A DNA stretch of 64,000 nucleotides, from assembly GCF_013623775.1 (NCBI RefSeq), contig NZ_JABFAM010000005.1, positions 248,001-312,000 of the forward strand, in the 5' to 3' direction. A program made the position numbers and the translations under genes. The notes beneath the pieces are model-generated. The model made no database searches and was not told the origin of the DNA. It saw only the letters and a program-made list of their open reading frames with translations. Of the stretch, positions 51,234-60,082 are shown piece after piece. Every line of letters begins with the position of its first letter. Positions within the stretch are counted from its first letter, which is position 1. The DNA is from Rufibacter sp. XAAS-G3-1. GTDB lineage: Bacteria; Bacteroidota; Bacteroidia; Cytophagales; Hymenobacteraceae.

Positions 51234-51983
51234 CTAGCTTCGGCTATTCAATTTAGAAAGCAACCGCAGGATTTCAATGTATAACCAAATCAAGGTGACG
51301 GTAAGGCCGAAGGCGGCGTACCATTCCATGTTTTTAGGAGCGCCATAAGCCACACCCTGTTCAATGGTATCAAAATCCAGAATCAGGTTCATGGCGGCAA
51401 TAATGACCACAAACACGCTAAAGATAATTCCGGCCACGCCACTGCTGTGAATCAAGGCCATCTCTACCCCAAAAAACTGCAGCACAAACGAAATCATGTA
51501 ATAACAGAAAATCCCGAAGGTGGCGGTCAGGATAATGGATTTAAAGCGTTCGGTGGCTCTGATCACGCGGGTGCTGTACAGAAGCAACATGCCGCCAAAT
51601 ACGGTGAACGTCAGCAGCATGGCCTGGTTCGCAATGCCGGGGAACTTCGTCTCCAGCAAACCAGAGACTCCGCCTAAAAACAGACCTTGCAGCGCACAGT
51701 AAAGCGGGGCAATATAGGCCGCCCACTGTTTTTTGAACGTAATCAGGAAAGCCAGACCCACGCCCACCAGCGGAATGGAGATCAGGAAGGGAAGGGGCAC
51801 GCCCACCATGCCGAACAAATCCCAGGCGAACACCGCGAACACCAGCACAATGCCCAGCAGCAAAGCAGATTTGCCAATGGTACCGTTCAAGGTCATCGCC
51901 GGCCCGTCTAACGCCTGCGGAACAGCCGCTTGGGTAAACGCTTCTTCTTTAAGAGCAGGGTTGTTTGAAGTGAAAAGTGACAT
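51234..51983 (-). CDS. Bax inhibitor-1 / YccA family membrane protein
   Basis: 249 residues with seven membrane helices after a polar N-terminus of ~35 residues. Family signs: GLFLGGVSGLLE, NQAMLLTFTVFGGMLLLYSTRVIRATERFKS, and near the C-terminus NLILDFDTIEQGVAYGAPKNMEWYAAFGLTVTLIWLYIEILRLL with the two Asp thought to gate Ca2+ leak in BsYetJ-type proteins. Role in bacteria: possible pH-gated Ca2+ leak or FtsH modulation. Single gene. Confidence 0.92.
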   Translation of the reverse strand: MSLFTSNNPALKEEAFTQAAVPQALDGPAMTLNGTIGKSALLLGIVLVFAVFAWDLFGMVGVPLPFLISIPLVGVGLAFLITFKKQWAAYIAPLYCALQGLFLGGVSGLLETKFPGIANQAMLLTFTVFGGMLLLYSTRVIRATERFKSIILTATFGIFCYYMISFVLQFFGVEMALIHSSGVAGIIFSVFVVIIAAMNLILDFDTIEQGVAYGAPKNMEWYAAFGLTVTLIWLYIEILRLLSKLNSRS

Positions 51984-52075
51984 GTTTTTTAGTTGGTTTT
52001 ACGAAATTTACGAGAAATCCTTCAGGCGCGCAAGCCTGGGTTAGCTAATGGATGTATTTATCTTCGGGTAAGTGG

Positions 52076-52774
52076 TTACTCCACAGATGAGCGGAAAAGG
52101 ATTTTTAGGAAACTGTAGCTTTCCTGCAACAAGATTTTAATATCCATCCTGGAAAAATTCACCTCGGGTTTCAGCATCACGGTAACAGGCTGAATGGACA
52201 GGCTGGTAGGCGCCTTTGATATAAGGTAAATGAATTCTAAGTCGAACAGGTAGCGATTGGTCTTGGTTTTCAGGAACACCTGTTTTCCTTTTTGGTTAAA
52301 ACCTTTCAGTCCACATTGGGTGTCATTGATGGGTAGGTGGAGCAAGTGTTTGGTGAGAAGTTGAAGAACTTGAGAGATTTTGATTCTAATAGGCGGCACC
52401 TGCGCGTAATATTCTGTTTCCCTAACCCCCACTAGTATATCTGCCTCGGCTTGCATTAACCAATTTATGATCTTAGCCATACTCTCTAGGGTGTAGGGGA
52501 AGTCAATATCAGTATACAGGCAAAATGGGTTCAAACTTGCCTGTACGCCTCTGCGCACGGAAAAGCCCTTTCCTTGGTTGACTTTATGGTGGAGATAAGA
52601 AAAATGGGTCAGGTTTTCTTGTAAGAACTTGATGTCAGCCGGGTGAATGCCACGGGTGGAGCCGTCATTCACTAAAATTAGATGAATTATTAAATTTGGA
52701 TGGCAAGCTTGCAACTGCCGAAGATTGTCAAATAAGTTATAAACCCAGCCGTCAGCGGGGTTATAACAGGGCAC
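52076..52774 (-). CDS. Glycosyltransferase family 2 protein
   Basis: 232 residues from a GTG at 52772-52774. The true start is unclear: codons upstream in frame read PALLDLVV before PCYNP, which looks like the first beta strand of a GT2, but no ATG, GTG or TTG precedes it before a stop at 52814; a CTG or ATA start is possible. GT-A features: ILVNDGST, NQGKGFSVRRG, and the metal motif DID in LYTDIDFPYTLE. QCGLKGFNQKG is the acceptor region. AT-richer than surrounding genes, like the next gene. Confidence 0.83.
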   Translation of the reverse strand: MPCYNPADGWVYNLFDNLRQLQACHPNLIIHLILVNDGSTRGIHPADIKFLQENLTHFSYLHHKVNQGKGFSVRRGVQASLNPFCLYTDIDFPYTLESMAKIINWLMQAEADILVGVRETEYYAQVPPIRIKISQVLQLLTKHLLHLPINDTQCGLKGFNQKGKQVFLKTKTNRYLFDLEFIYLISKAPTSLSIQPVTVMLKPEVNFSRMDIKILLQESYSFLKILFRSSVE

Positions 52775-52943
52775 TACTAGGTCAAGCAGAGCAGGGGCTA
52801 TGGGCGTGTGAGGTTAAGTTGTAGCAAATTTATGAAATTTTAGAGAGTTACTCGTATGCTAGAGGACTGGGTTGTGCATGAACTTGATAAATGCACATGG
52901 ATAGAAAGAACTCTTTTACCTTTGCCGGAAAGGAAAAGGAGGC

Positions 52944-55223
52944 ATGCCTAAAAAGTACGGTGACAAAATATACGCATTGATCAGTGCAGGGGCCATTTTA
53001 CTTGTCTTCATAGCTGTGGTGGGCATAGATGTGGTTCTGCATCCGGGGCGTTACCTTTTTGAGGTGCACGGGGATCATATAAAGAATTACTACGTGGTGG
53101 CGTACTACGTGAAATATAATTCTGGCCTCTGGTTCACGGGCATGAATTATCCGTTTGGGGAACTTGCGCTTTTCTCAGACAACCAGCCGCTTTTCTCCTT
53201 TCCGTTGGCCTTCATTCATCACTATGTCTGGCCTATTGCAAACTATGTCACGGCGGGTCAGAACCTATTTTCAATTTGCTCGCTCGCCATCGGGGCCTGG
53301 ATTATGCAACGGATTTTACTTAGATTCCATTTGCCGGGTTGGTACACGGTGCCCGTGGCGGTGATTATAGTGGCCATGAGTCCGCAGAACACGCAGTTTG
53401 ACTTTCAGTATGCGCTCAGTTATTCCTTCGCATTGCTGCTGCCCTGGCTTTTGGTGATGAAATATTTTGAGAACCAGGGTAGTTGGAAGTGGTGGGGGCA
53501 GTATGTTCTGGTCTCTTTGGCAATTGGATTTATACATGTTTATTTCCTGGCTATCAATGGGCTCTTTGGGGTAGGGGTAGCGGTAGTCTATGCCATGCAG
53601 GAGAAGCAATTCAAGGTATCAGCAAAGTTGCTCCTAGGGGTGGTGCTGCCCAGCGCGTTCTTCCTGCTGTTTATGGCCACTGTAGACCAAGTAACTGACA
53701 GGCCCCAGCACCCTGAAGGTTTTTTTGTGCACCGGGCAAACTTAGAAGGTATCTTTTGGCCCTATGATCTTTTCTACCTGCCTCTCCTGCAGAAGGTATT
53801 TCCTTCGTTGCAAGATTCCCGGCAGGTGAGTTATGCCTACGCTGGAGTACTGGGTACTTTTTGCGTGCTGTTTTTTGTGGTGAGAGGGCTGCGGTATGTG
53901 TTTAGGAAAAGATTTCAGCTTGTGTTAAAGCCTGTATTGCCACTTGCCTTACGGTGGAGTGTATGGCCAGCGGTAGGGACGCTTCTGTTTTCCATGGCCA
54001 TACCTCTTAAGTATGGTCTGGAGGAAGTAGTGGAAGGGTCTCCTCTTTTGGAGCAGTTCCGGGTTCTATACCGCTTTGCGTGGTCTTTCTATTATGTGTA
54101 TGCATCAGTGTTGGCTTTCACGTTGTATGCTTTGTACCGGCGGTTGCGGCGTTTAAATAAAAAGGTAGCCGTTCTCGTGCTGGCAGCCGCCTTATTCCTA
54201 TGGGCCCTTGATACCGTCTTTTTCCTCAGGAAGGAATTCCAGACGCTACGGGGTTTTCCGGTGGGATACTCCTTCAACGGGCAGCAAGACAACTTGGTAG
54301 AAGCTCTAGAAGCTAATGGATATGCTGTACATGAGTTTCAGGCAATAGTACCGTTGCCCTACTTCTGCATTGGTTCTGAGAAAATAGGCGTAGGGTATCT
54401 CTACAGGTCAGTGTACGAAGGCATGCGGGTGTCACTACAGACGGGGCTTCCGTTGGCTACCATGATGATGGCCCGTACGTCGCAATCACAGGCCTTGGCA
54501 CAGGCCCAGTTGCTGAGCAGTGCATTGATTGAGAAAACGCTTTTAAGAAAGTTGCCCAATCAAAAGCCTTTTTTGCTGGTGGTCGCCCCTGGGCAGAGAA
54601 CTCTGGCAGAGGAAGGGCTACGGCAGAAGGCCGCTCTCCTTTTCAAAACTGATAACCTAGAATTCTATAAGTTGCCATTAGAGGCTCTGCGTAAAAATGA
54701 TAGGTCGCGGATAGCGCAGGAATTTACTCAAGATTCAGCTTCGTTGCCTAAAAAAGGGAATTGGTACCTAAGCCAAGACAAGCCCTTTGTTTGGAAAGGA
54801 TTGGGAGCCAAAACTACGGGCGGCGTTTTTGGACAAGGTGCCCTACGGGTGGTAAAAGGGCCTCTGCCGCTTTTTGACGCTGTTTTTCCTTCTGGGGAAG
54901 ATACCCTTTGGGAAGCCTCTGTTTGGAGTAATGCCGCTGCTGACCGGCAGCTACCAACGCTTTACTATGAGCAATTAGATGCCCAAGGGAAAGTGCTGGC
55001 ACAGCACAAGGTGCTTGGGCATACATCCTTTGACGTGTATGGGAGTTGGGTAAAGCTTGATATCTCCTTCCCTAGGTTGGCTGCCGGGGAACATATTAAG
55101 ATTTGGTTAGAGGGAAGTGATATCTGGGCAAGTTCTTTCCTGCTTAAACCAGTTGAGACTGATGTGTATTGGCCTTTGCCCAATAACAAGTTGCTGTTTA
55201 ATAATTTTGCCATACAGGAGTAG
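52944..55223 (+). CDS. Large polytopic membrane protein, GT-C-like
   Basis: 759 residues. About eleven to thirteen membrane helices span residues 10-430, with an early loop DHIKNYYVVAYYVKYNSGLWFTGMNYPFGE that recalls the first extracytoplasmic loop of GT-C glycosyltransferases, then a soluble C-terminal domain (about 450-750) that ends with beta-rich WLEGSDIWASSFLLKP. I do not recognise a named family. With the divergent GT2 gene it suggests surface polysaccharide synthesis. Lower GC than the neighbours. Confidence 0.7.
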   Translation: MPKKYGDKIYALISAGAILLVFIAVVGIDVVLHPGRYLFEVHGDHIKNYYVVAYYVKYNSGLWFTGMNYPFGELALFSDNQPLFSFPLAFIHHYVWPIANYVTAGQNLFSICSLAIGAWIMQRILLRFHLPGWYTVPVAVIIVAMSPQNTQFDFQYALSYSFALLLPWLLVMKYFENQGSWKWWGQYVLVSLAIGFIHVYFLAINGLFGVGVAVVYAMQEKQFKVSAKLLLGVVLPSAFFLLFMATVDQVTDRPQHPEGFFVHRANLEGIFWPYDLFYLPLLQKVFPSLQDSRQVSYAYAGVLGTFCVLFFVVRGLRYVFRKRFQLVLKPVLPLALRWSVWPAVGTLLFSMAIPLKYGLEEVVEGSPLLEQFRVLYRFAWSFYYVYASVLAFTLYALYRRLRRLNKKVAVLVLAAALFLWALDTVFFLRKEFQTLRGFPVGYSFNGQQDNLVEALEANGYAVHEFQAIVPLPYFCIGSEKIGVGYLYRSVYEGMRVSLQTGLPLATMMMARTSQSQALAQAQLLSSALIEKTLLRKLPNQKPFLLVVAPGQRTLAEEGLRQKAALLFKTDNLEFYKLPLEALRKNDRSRIAQEFTQDSASLPKKGNWYLSQDKPFVWKGLGAKTTGGVFGQGALRVVKGPLPLFDAVFPSGEDTLWEASVWSNAAADRQLPTLYYEQLDAQGKVLAQHKVLGHTSFDVYGSWVKLDISFPRLAAGEHIKIWLEGSDIWASSFLLKPVETDVYWPLPNNKLLFNNFAIQE

Positions 55224-55399
55224 GGGATATCAAGCCAAAGAGTTCTCCCCATGCATATCCCTGAACTAATACTGGTTTCGCCCTAAAAATGCACCTATTA
55301 TGTATAGGCAAGAGGGAAAAGCACGTATCTTTTTGGATTCACCCGGAACACCTTGTACCTTGCAACTGTTTATAACAAGTCTAAATAAAGCAGAGACAG

Positions 55400-55633
55400 G
55401 TGCAAGAACAACAGAAAAGTGTGCGGGATTTGAAGATAGGGGAGAAGGGCATCATTTGTTGCTTAACTGACCCCGAGATGTCTTTGAAACTGCTGGAGAT
55501 GGGCTGTATTCCCGGCGAGGAGATCAAACTCAACAGCCGTGCCCCCCTTGGCGACCCCATTACCATTATTGTGAACGATTACACCCTTTCTTTGCGTTTA
55601 GACGAAGCTGCTACCATCAAGTTAAAGGCTTAG
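55400..55633 (+). CDS. feoA: Ferrous iron transport protein A
   Basis: 77 residues from a GTG start (VRDLKIGEKGIICCL region). SH3-like FeoA fold with LLEMGCIPGEEIKLNSRAPLGDPI and a C-terminal SLRLDEAATIKLKA. FeoA is a small cytoplasmic partner that supports FeoB. The gene ends 3 bp before feoB. Confidence 0.93.
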   Translation: MQEQQKSVRDLKIGEKGIICCLTDPEMSLKLLEMGCIPGEEIKLNSRAPLGDPITIIVNDYTLSLRLDEAATIKLKA

Positions 55634-55636
55634 TCT

Positions 55637-57799
55637 ATGTCAGAAGTTCTAGCGCCGGCCCCCGCCTCCGTTCCCCATACCTCCTCCGCTTCCGCCACCC
55701 GCAAGGTGGCCAGAGTGGCCCTCATCGGGAACCCTAACTCCGGTAAATCATCGTTGTTTAACCACTTAACCGGTCTGAACCAAAAGGTAGGGAACTTCCC
55801 GGGTGTCACCGTTGACAAGAAAACCGGCATCAGCCAACTCACGCCCAGCCTCAAGGCGCAGGTCATTGACATGCCCGGCACGTACAGCCTCTACCCCAAA
55901 TCCTTGGACGAAAAGGTCATCATCGACCTGCTCCATGACAAAAAGGCGGCCTCTTACCCAGACGTGCTCATCATCACCGCCGATGCCTCTAACCTGAAGC
56001 GGAATCTCCTTTTGTTCACCCAACTGGCAGACCTGAAGATTCCGGCGGTGCTGGCTTTGAATATGATGGACGTGGCCGAAAAGCACGGCGTCAAGATTGA
56101 CCTGGCCGAGTTGCAGCAGGAATTGGGCGTGCCCGTGATTCCGGTGAACGGCCGTACCGGTAGTGGTCTAGCGGCGCTTAAGATTTTGCTTTCGCAGGAG
56201 TTGGAGAAACCTAAATCCTCCTTCTTCCAAATCCCCGATGAGTTGCTGGTGATGGTGCGCCAGATTCGCTACTACTTTGAACTGAGCAACGATTACCTGG
56301 CCTGGCACTACGCCCACCAATACCAGAAGCTTTCCTTCCTCTCTGAGGATGATAGAGAATACATTGGAGAACTGGTAAAAAAGTACGGCTTCCATTCCAA
56401 CACGCTGCAGGCCGCAGAAACCATTGACCGGTACACCCGCATCAACGGCTTGCTGCTGGATGCCATGCGCGTGACCAAGGCCGAGAACAATGAGCAGTTC
56501 AGCAACAAGCTGGATCAGATTCTCACGCACAAAGTCTTTGGGTACCTCATCTTCTTTTTGGTGCTCTTTTTGTTATTTCAGGCCATTTTCGCGTGGGCGG
56601 CTTACCCCATGGAACTCATTGACACCGGCGTGGCCACCCTCAATGCCTGGATTCATACGCTGGCTGATGGCCCGCTCATTGATCTGCTCACCGAAGGCGT
56701 TCTGGCCGGGCTGGGCGGCGTGCTGATTTTCATTCCGCAGATTGCCTTGTTGTTTGCCTTCATAGCCGTGCTGGAAGAAACCGGCTACATGGCCCGCGTC
56801 ACGTTCCTGATGGACAAAATCATGCGCAAATTCGGGCTGAACGGTAAAAGTGTGGTGCCTTTGATTTCGGGCGTGGCCTGCGCGGTGCCGGCCATCATGG
56901 CAACCCGCACCATTGACAACTGGAAAGACCGCATGATCACCATCTTCGTGACCCCGCTCATGAGTTGCTCGGCGCGCTTGCCCATTTACACGGTCATGAT
57001 TGCGCTGGTGGTGCCGGAGAAGTATTACCTGGGGTTCATGAGTCTGCAGGGCTTGGTGCTGATGGGCTTGTACTTGATTGGTTTTCTGGCGGCTATTTTC
57101 TCGGCGGCCTTGCTCAAATGGGTGCTCAAAACCAAAGAGCGCAGCTACTTCATCATGGAGTTTCCTACCTACAAAATGCCGCGCTGGAAAAACGTGGGCC
57201 TTACCATTGTAGAAAAGGTAAAAGCGTTCGTGTTCCAAGCCGGTAAAGTGATTCTGGCCATCTCCGTTATCTTGTGGGTCATGTCTTCCTACGGCCCGGG
57301 CAACGCCATGCAACAGGCCGAGGAACGCGCCACCGCTGAACTTACCACGCTAAATCTAAACGAAGCGGATGCCGAGGCGCACATAGGCGGCCAGAAGTTG
57401 GAAGCTTCCTACGCCGGGCAGTTCGGGAAATTCATTGAACCCGCCATTCGTCCGTTGGGCTATGATTGGAAAATCGGGATTGCGTTGCTTACTTCCTTCG
57501 CGGCCCGCGAGGTGTTTGTAGGTACCATTTCCACCATCTACAGCGTAGGCGATTCTGAAAACATCTCCACCGTCAAAGAAAAACTGTTGGCTGAGAAAGA
57601 TGCGTTCGGTCAGCCGTTCTTCACCCCGGCCCGGGCGTTTTCACTGCTTATCTTCTACGTTTTCGCCATGCAGTGCATGAGCACCATTGCCGTGGTGTAC
57701 CGCGAAACCAAAGGCTGGAAATGGCCTATCTTGCAGATGCTCTACATGACCGGTTTGGCGTACGGTTCTGCGTTTCTGGTATTTAGATTGTTCTCCTGA
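55637..57799 (+). CDS. feoB: Ferrous iron transporter B
   Basis: 720 residues. The G domain has GNPNSGKSSLFN (G1, about 31-42), DMPGTYSLYP (G3) and LNMMDVAEK (G4), followed by a helical GDI-like region and the membrane part with two Gate motifs (GYMARVTFLMDKIMRKFGLNG and the CSARLPIY Cys-containing segment). FeoB imports Fe2+ across the inner membrane. Coupled to feoA. No Fur-like site was found. Hairpin repeat copy 32 starts 5 bp after the stop. Confidence 0.95.
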   Translation: MSEVLAPAPASVPHTSSASATRKVARVALIGNPNSGKSSLFNHLTGLNQKVGNFPGVTVDKKTGISQLTPSLKAQVIDMPGTYSLYPKSLDEKVIIDLLHDKKAASYPDVLIITADASNLKRNLLLFTQLADLKIPAVLALNMMDVAEKHGVKIDLAELQQELGVPVIPVNGRTGSGLAALKILLSQELEKPKSSFFQIPDELLVMVRQIRYYFELSNDYLAWHYAHQYQKLSFLSEDDREYIGELVKKYGFHSNTLQAAETIDRYTRINGLLLDAMRVTKAENNEQFSNKLDQILTHKVFGYLIFFLVLFLLFQAIFAWAAYPMELIDTGVATLNAWIHTLADGPLIDLLTEGVLAGLGGVLIFIPQIALLFAFIAVLEETGYMARVTFLMDKIMRKFGLNGKSVVPLISGVACAVPAIMATRTIDNWKDRMITIFVTPLMSCSARLPIYTVMIALVVPEKYYLGFMSLQGLVLMGLYLIGFLAAIFSAALLKWVLKTKERSYFIMEFPTYKMPRWKNVGLTIVEKVKAFVFQAGKVILAISVILWVMSSYGPGNAMQQAEERATAELTTLNLNEADAEAHIGGQKLEASYAGQFGKFIEPAIRPLGYDWKIGIALLTSFAAREVFVGTISTIYSVGDSENISTVKEKLLAEKDAFGQPFFTPARAFSLLIFYVFAMQCMSTIAVVYRETKGWKWPILQMLYMTGLAYGSAFLVFRLFS

Positions 57800-57803
57800 G
57801 CAA

Positions 57804-57843
57804 GCGTTTCTGGCCTGTTTTCCTGAAAACGGGCCAGAAACGT
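57804..57843. repeat. Hairpin repeat, copy 32
   Basis: GCGTTTCTGGCCTGTTTTC left, GAAAACGGGCCAGAAACGT right. Confidence 0.92.
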
Positions 57844-57883
57844 GATAACAAACTGGTAAGAGCAATCCCGTGTGGCTGCCCAG

Positions 57884-57917
57884 GCGTTTTCGGGCTGTTT
57901 TTTGGAAAGTAGCCTTA
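57884..57917. repeat. Hairpin repeat, truncated copy 33
   Basis: GCGTTTTCGGGCTGTTTTTT left arm intact; right arm stops after GTAGCCTT. Confidence 0.6.
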
Positions 57918-58073
57918 ATCAAGTCCCTTCCCGTTGAACTATTCACCTAACCAATAGGTTAATTCATATATAGAAAACCTTGCGTCCACGGGTTCTGTAG
58001 CTGCGGGTTTTGCGGATTTTCCTCCATGAAATTTCTATTGATAATATCTTAAAGCGCACATAATACGCTGTTG

Positions 58074-58105
58074 CTTGTGTTTCAGCGGATTTGTTTGTAC
58101 ATTTG
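58074..58105 (+). promoter_or_regulatory. Probable promoter of rimP-nusA-infB
   Basis: TACATTTG (58098-58105) matches TAnnTTTG, with CTTG at 58074-58077 about 20 nt upstream as -33. Start of transcription would be near 58112. Confidence 0.6.
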
Positions 58106-58122
58106 TGCGATTAAAGTGAAAT

Positions 58123-58146
58123 GGAGGGGACGAGAGAGTCCCCCTT
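58123..58146 (+). promoter_or_regulatory. Terminator-like leader hairpin before rimP
   Basis: GGGGAC (58126-58131) pairs with GTCCCC (58139-58144), followed by TTTTTATTTG, between the promoter and the rimP ATG. It looks like a leader attenuator; NusA itself is coded downstream, so autogenous control is conceivable. Confidence 0.55.
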
Positions 58147-58169
58147 TTTATTTGTTATCCAGAGTACCA

Positions 58170-58643
58170 ATGGCCTTAGAGGAAATAATAATACAAGGAT
58201 ATGCCCAGGCAGCCCTGCCCGAACCCGACCTGTTCATTGTGAGCGTAAAAGTGTCTGACAGCCCGGTGCGGCCCAAAATAACCATCCTGGCCGACGGTGA
58301 CCAAGGCATCAGCATTGACCAGTGCGCCAAGATCAGCCGCCGCGTGGCCAAGCAGATTGAGGAGGCTTACGGCGAGGAGATTTCCTATGTGCTGGAGGTG
58401 TCTTCGCCCGGCGTGGATTTCCCGTTGACCCAGCCCCGGCAGTACGCCAAAAATGTGGGCCGTCACGTAAAAATCAAGTTAGCCGACGGCGTGGAGAAAA
58501 CAGGCGAGATACGGGAAGTAACCCAAGACGGCTTTCTTTTTGCCGAAGAAGTGAAAGTAAAACATAAGATAGCGTTGCTGGAGCCCGTGCACGTGGCGTT
58601 CAGTGATATTGTGAAAGCGCAGATTGTAATCTCTTTTAAATAA
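58170..58643 (+). CDS. rimP: Ribosome maturation factor RimP
   Basis: 157 residues from the ATG at 58170 (MALEEIIIQGYAQ). N-terminal domain with VSDSPVRPKITILADGDQGISIDQCAKISRRVAKQIEE, the VSSPGVDFPLTQPRQYAKNVGRHVKI motif, and an SH3-like C-terminal domain. RimP assists 30S subunit maturation. First gene of rimP-nusA-infB; 7 bp before nusA. Confidence 0.94.
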   Translation: MALEEIIIQGYAQAALPEPDLFIVSVKVSDSPVRPKITILADGDQGISIDQCAKISRRVAKQIEEAYGEEISYVLEVSSPGVDFPLTQPRQYAKNVGRHVKIKLADGVEKTGEIREVTQDGFLFAEEVKVKHKIALLEPVHVAFSDIVKAQIVISFK

Positions 58644-58650
58644 GAAAGAC

Positions 58651-59910
58651 ATGGATAGTTCAATATTAATCGAGTCGTTTGCGGAGTTCGCTAAATTCAA
58701 GAACATTGACCGCCCTACCATGATGCGGATCTTGGAGGACGTGTTCCGCACTATGATCCGGAAGAAGTGGACGACAGATGAGAATTTTGACATCATCCTG
58801 AACGTAGAAAAAGGCGACCTGGAAATCTGGCGTAACCGCGAGATTGTGGATGATAACTCGGAAGACATCTGGGACGATGACAAGATTGCCCTGTCTGACG
58901 CCCGCAAGATTGAACCCGACTTTGAAGTGGGCGAGGAAGTGTCTGAACTGGTGAAACTGGAAGATTTCGGCCGCAGAGCCGTATTGACCGCCCGCCAGAC
59001 GCTGATCCAGCGCGTGAAGGATTTAGAGAAAGACCTGCTGTACCAAAAATACAAAGACCAAGTTGGGGAGATCATCTCTGGTGAGGTGTACCAGGTCTGG
59101 AACCGCGAGGTATTGATTCTGGACTCGGAAGACAACGAGCTGTTGATTCCTAAGTCTGAGCAGATCCCCAAAGACCGTTACCGCAAAGGTGACGTGGTGC
59201 GGGCGGTGGTGCAGCGCGTAGAGATCATCAACGGGAACCCTAAAATCATTCTTTCCCGTACTTCTCCTCAGTTCCTGGAGCGCTTGTTTGAAAACGAGGT
59301 GCCTGAGATTTTTGACGGTTTAATCACCATCAAGAAGATTGTGCGCGAGCCGGGTGAGCGGGCCAAGGTAGCCGTTGAGTCGTATGATGACCGCATTGAC
59401 CCGGTAGGAGCCTGCGTGGGCATGAAAGGCTCGCGTATCCATACCATTGTGCGGGAGTTGGAGAACGAGAACATTGACGTGATCAACTACACAGATAACG
59501 TAGAGCTGTACATCCAGCGGGCGTTGAGCCCCGCCAAGATCAGCAGCATCAAGATAAACGAAGAAACCGGACGCGCCTCCGTTTTCCTGAAACCAGACCA
59601 AGTGTCTCTGGCCATTGGCAAAGGCGGGCAGAACATCAAACTCGCCAGTAAGTTGGTGGGCTTGGAAATTGACGTGTTCCGTGAGACCGAGGAGTTTGAT
59701 GAAGACATCAGCCTGGAAGAATTCTCAGACGAGATTGAAAGCTGGGTAATTGACGAACTGAAACGCATTGGTCTGGACACAGCCCGCAGCGTGATGGCCG
59801 TTAGCAAGGAAGATCTGGTGCGCAGAACGGAACTGGAAGAAGAAACCGTGGAAGACCTGCTCAACATCATCCGCCAGGAGTTTGATTCAGAAGAAAGCAA
59901 CAACAACTAG
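58651..59910 (+). CDS. nusA: Transcription termination/antitermination factor NusA
   Basis: 419 residues. N-terminal RNA-polymerase-binding domain (to ~125), S1 domain (GEIISGEVYQVWNREVLILD...), two KH domains (VGACVGMKGSRIHTIVRELENENIDVI and SLAIGKGGQNIKLASKLVGLEIDV), then a helix-hairpin-like tail (LKRIGLDTARSVMAVSKEDL). It lacks the long C-terminal acidic repeats of E. coli NusA (495 residues). It binds paused polymerase and nascent RNA. Confidence 0.96.
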   Translation: MDSSILIESFAEFAKFKNIDRPTMMRILEDVFRTMIRKKWTTDENFDIILNVEKGDLEIWRNREIVDDNSEDIWDDDKIALSDARKIEPDFEVGEEVSELVKLEDFGRRAVLTARQTLIQRVKDLEKDLLYQKYKDQVGEIISGEVYQVWNREVLILDSEDNELLIPKSEQIPKDRYRKGDVVRAVVQRVEIINGNPKIILSRTSPQFLERLFENEVPEIFDGLITIKKIVREPGERAKVAVESYDDRIDPVGACVGMKGSRIHTIVRELENENIDVINYTDNVELYIQRALSPAKISSIKINEETGRASVFLKPDQVSLAIGKGGQNIKLASKLVGLEIDVFRETEEFDEDISLEEFSDEIESWVIDELKRIGLDTARSVMAVSKEDLVRRTELEEETVEDLLNIIRQEFDSEESNNN

Positions 59911-59961
59911 TGGTGCGCTTTATGTGCCGGGTTATTTGACCTTACTGGAGGGTGGGTGCCA

Positions 59962-59999
59962 TTTTTGGCCTATTTTCCGGGAAACAGGGCAAAAACGCG
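59962..59999. repeat. Hairpin repeat, copy 34
   Basis: TTTTTGGCCTATTTTCC left, GGAAACAGGGCAAAAACGCG right. It lies between nusA and infB inside the operon, so it must be read through or act as a partial terminator or processing site. Confidence 0.75.
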
Positions 60000-60082
60000 A
60001 AGTCGTCAAGGCCACCCCATCCTTTTTAAATGAGTAAGAAACAAGTAACTACTAAAAGTAAATTATAACAGCATATTTGAAC

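Larger units (their letters stand above)
57800..58169. other. Gap with two hairpin repeats, promoter and leader of the rimP operon
   Basis: Hairpin repeats at 57804 and 57884, a small dyad TAACCAATAGGTTA (57951-57964), then the promoter at 58074-58105 and leader hairpin at 58123-58146. Confidence 0.7.
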
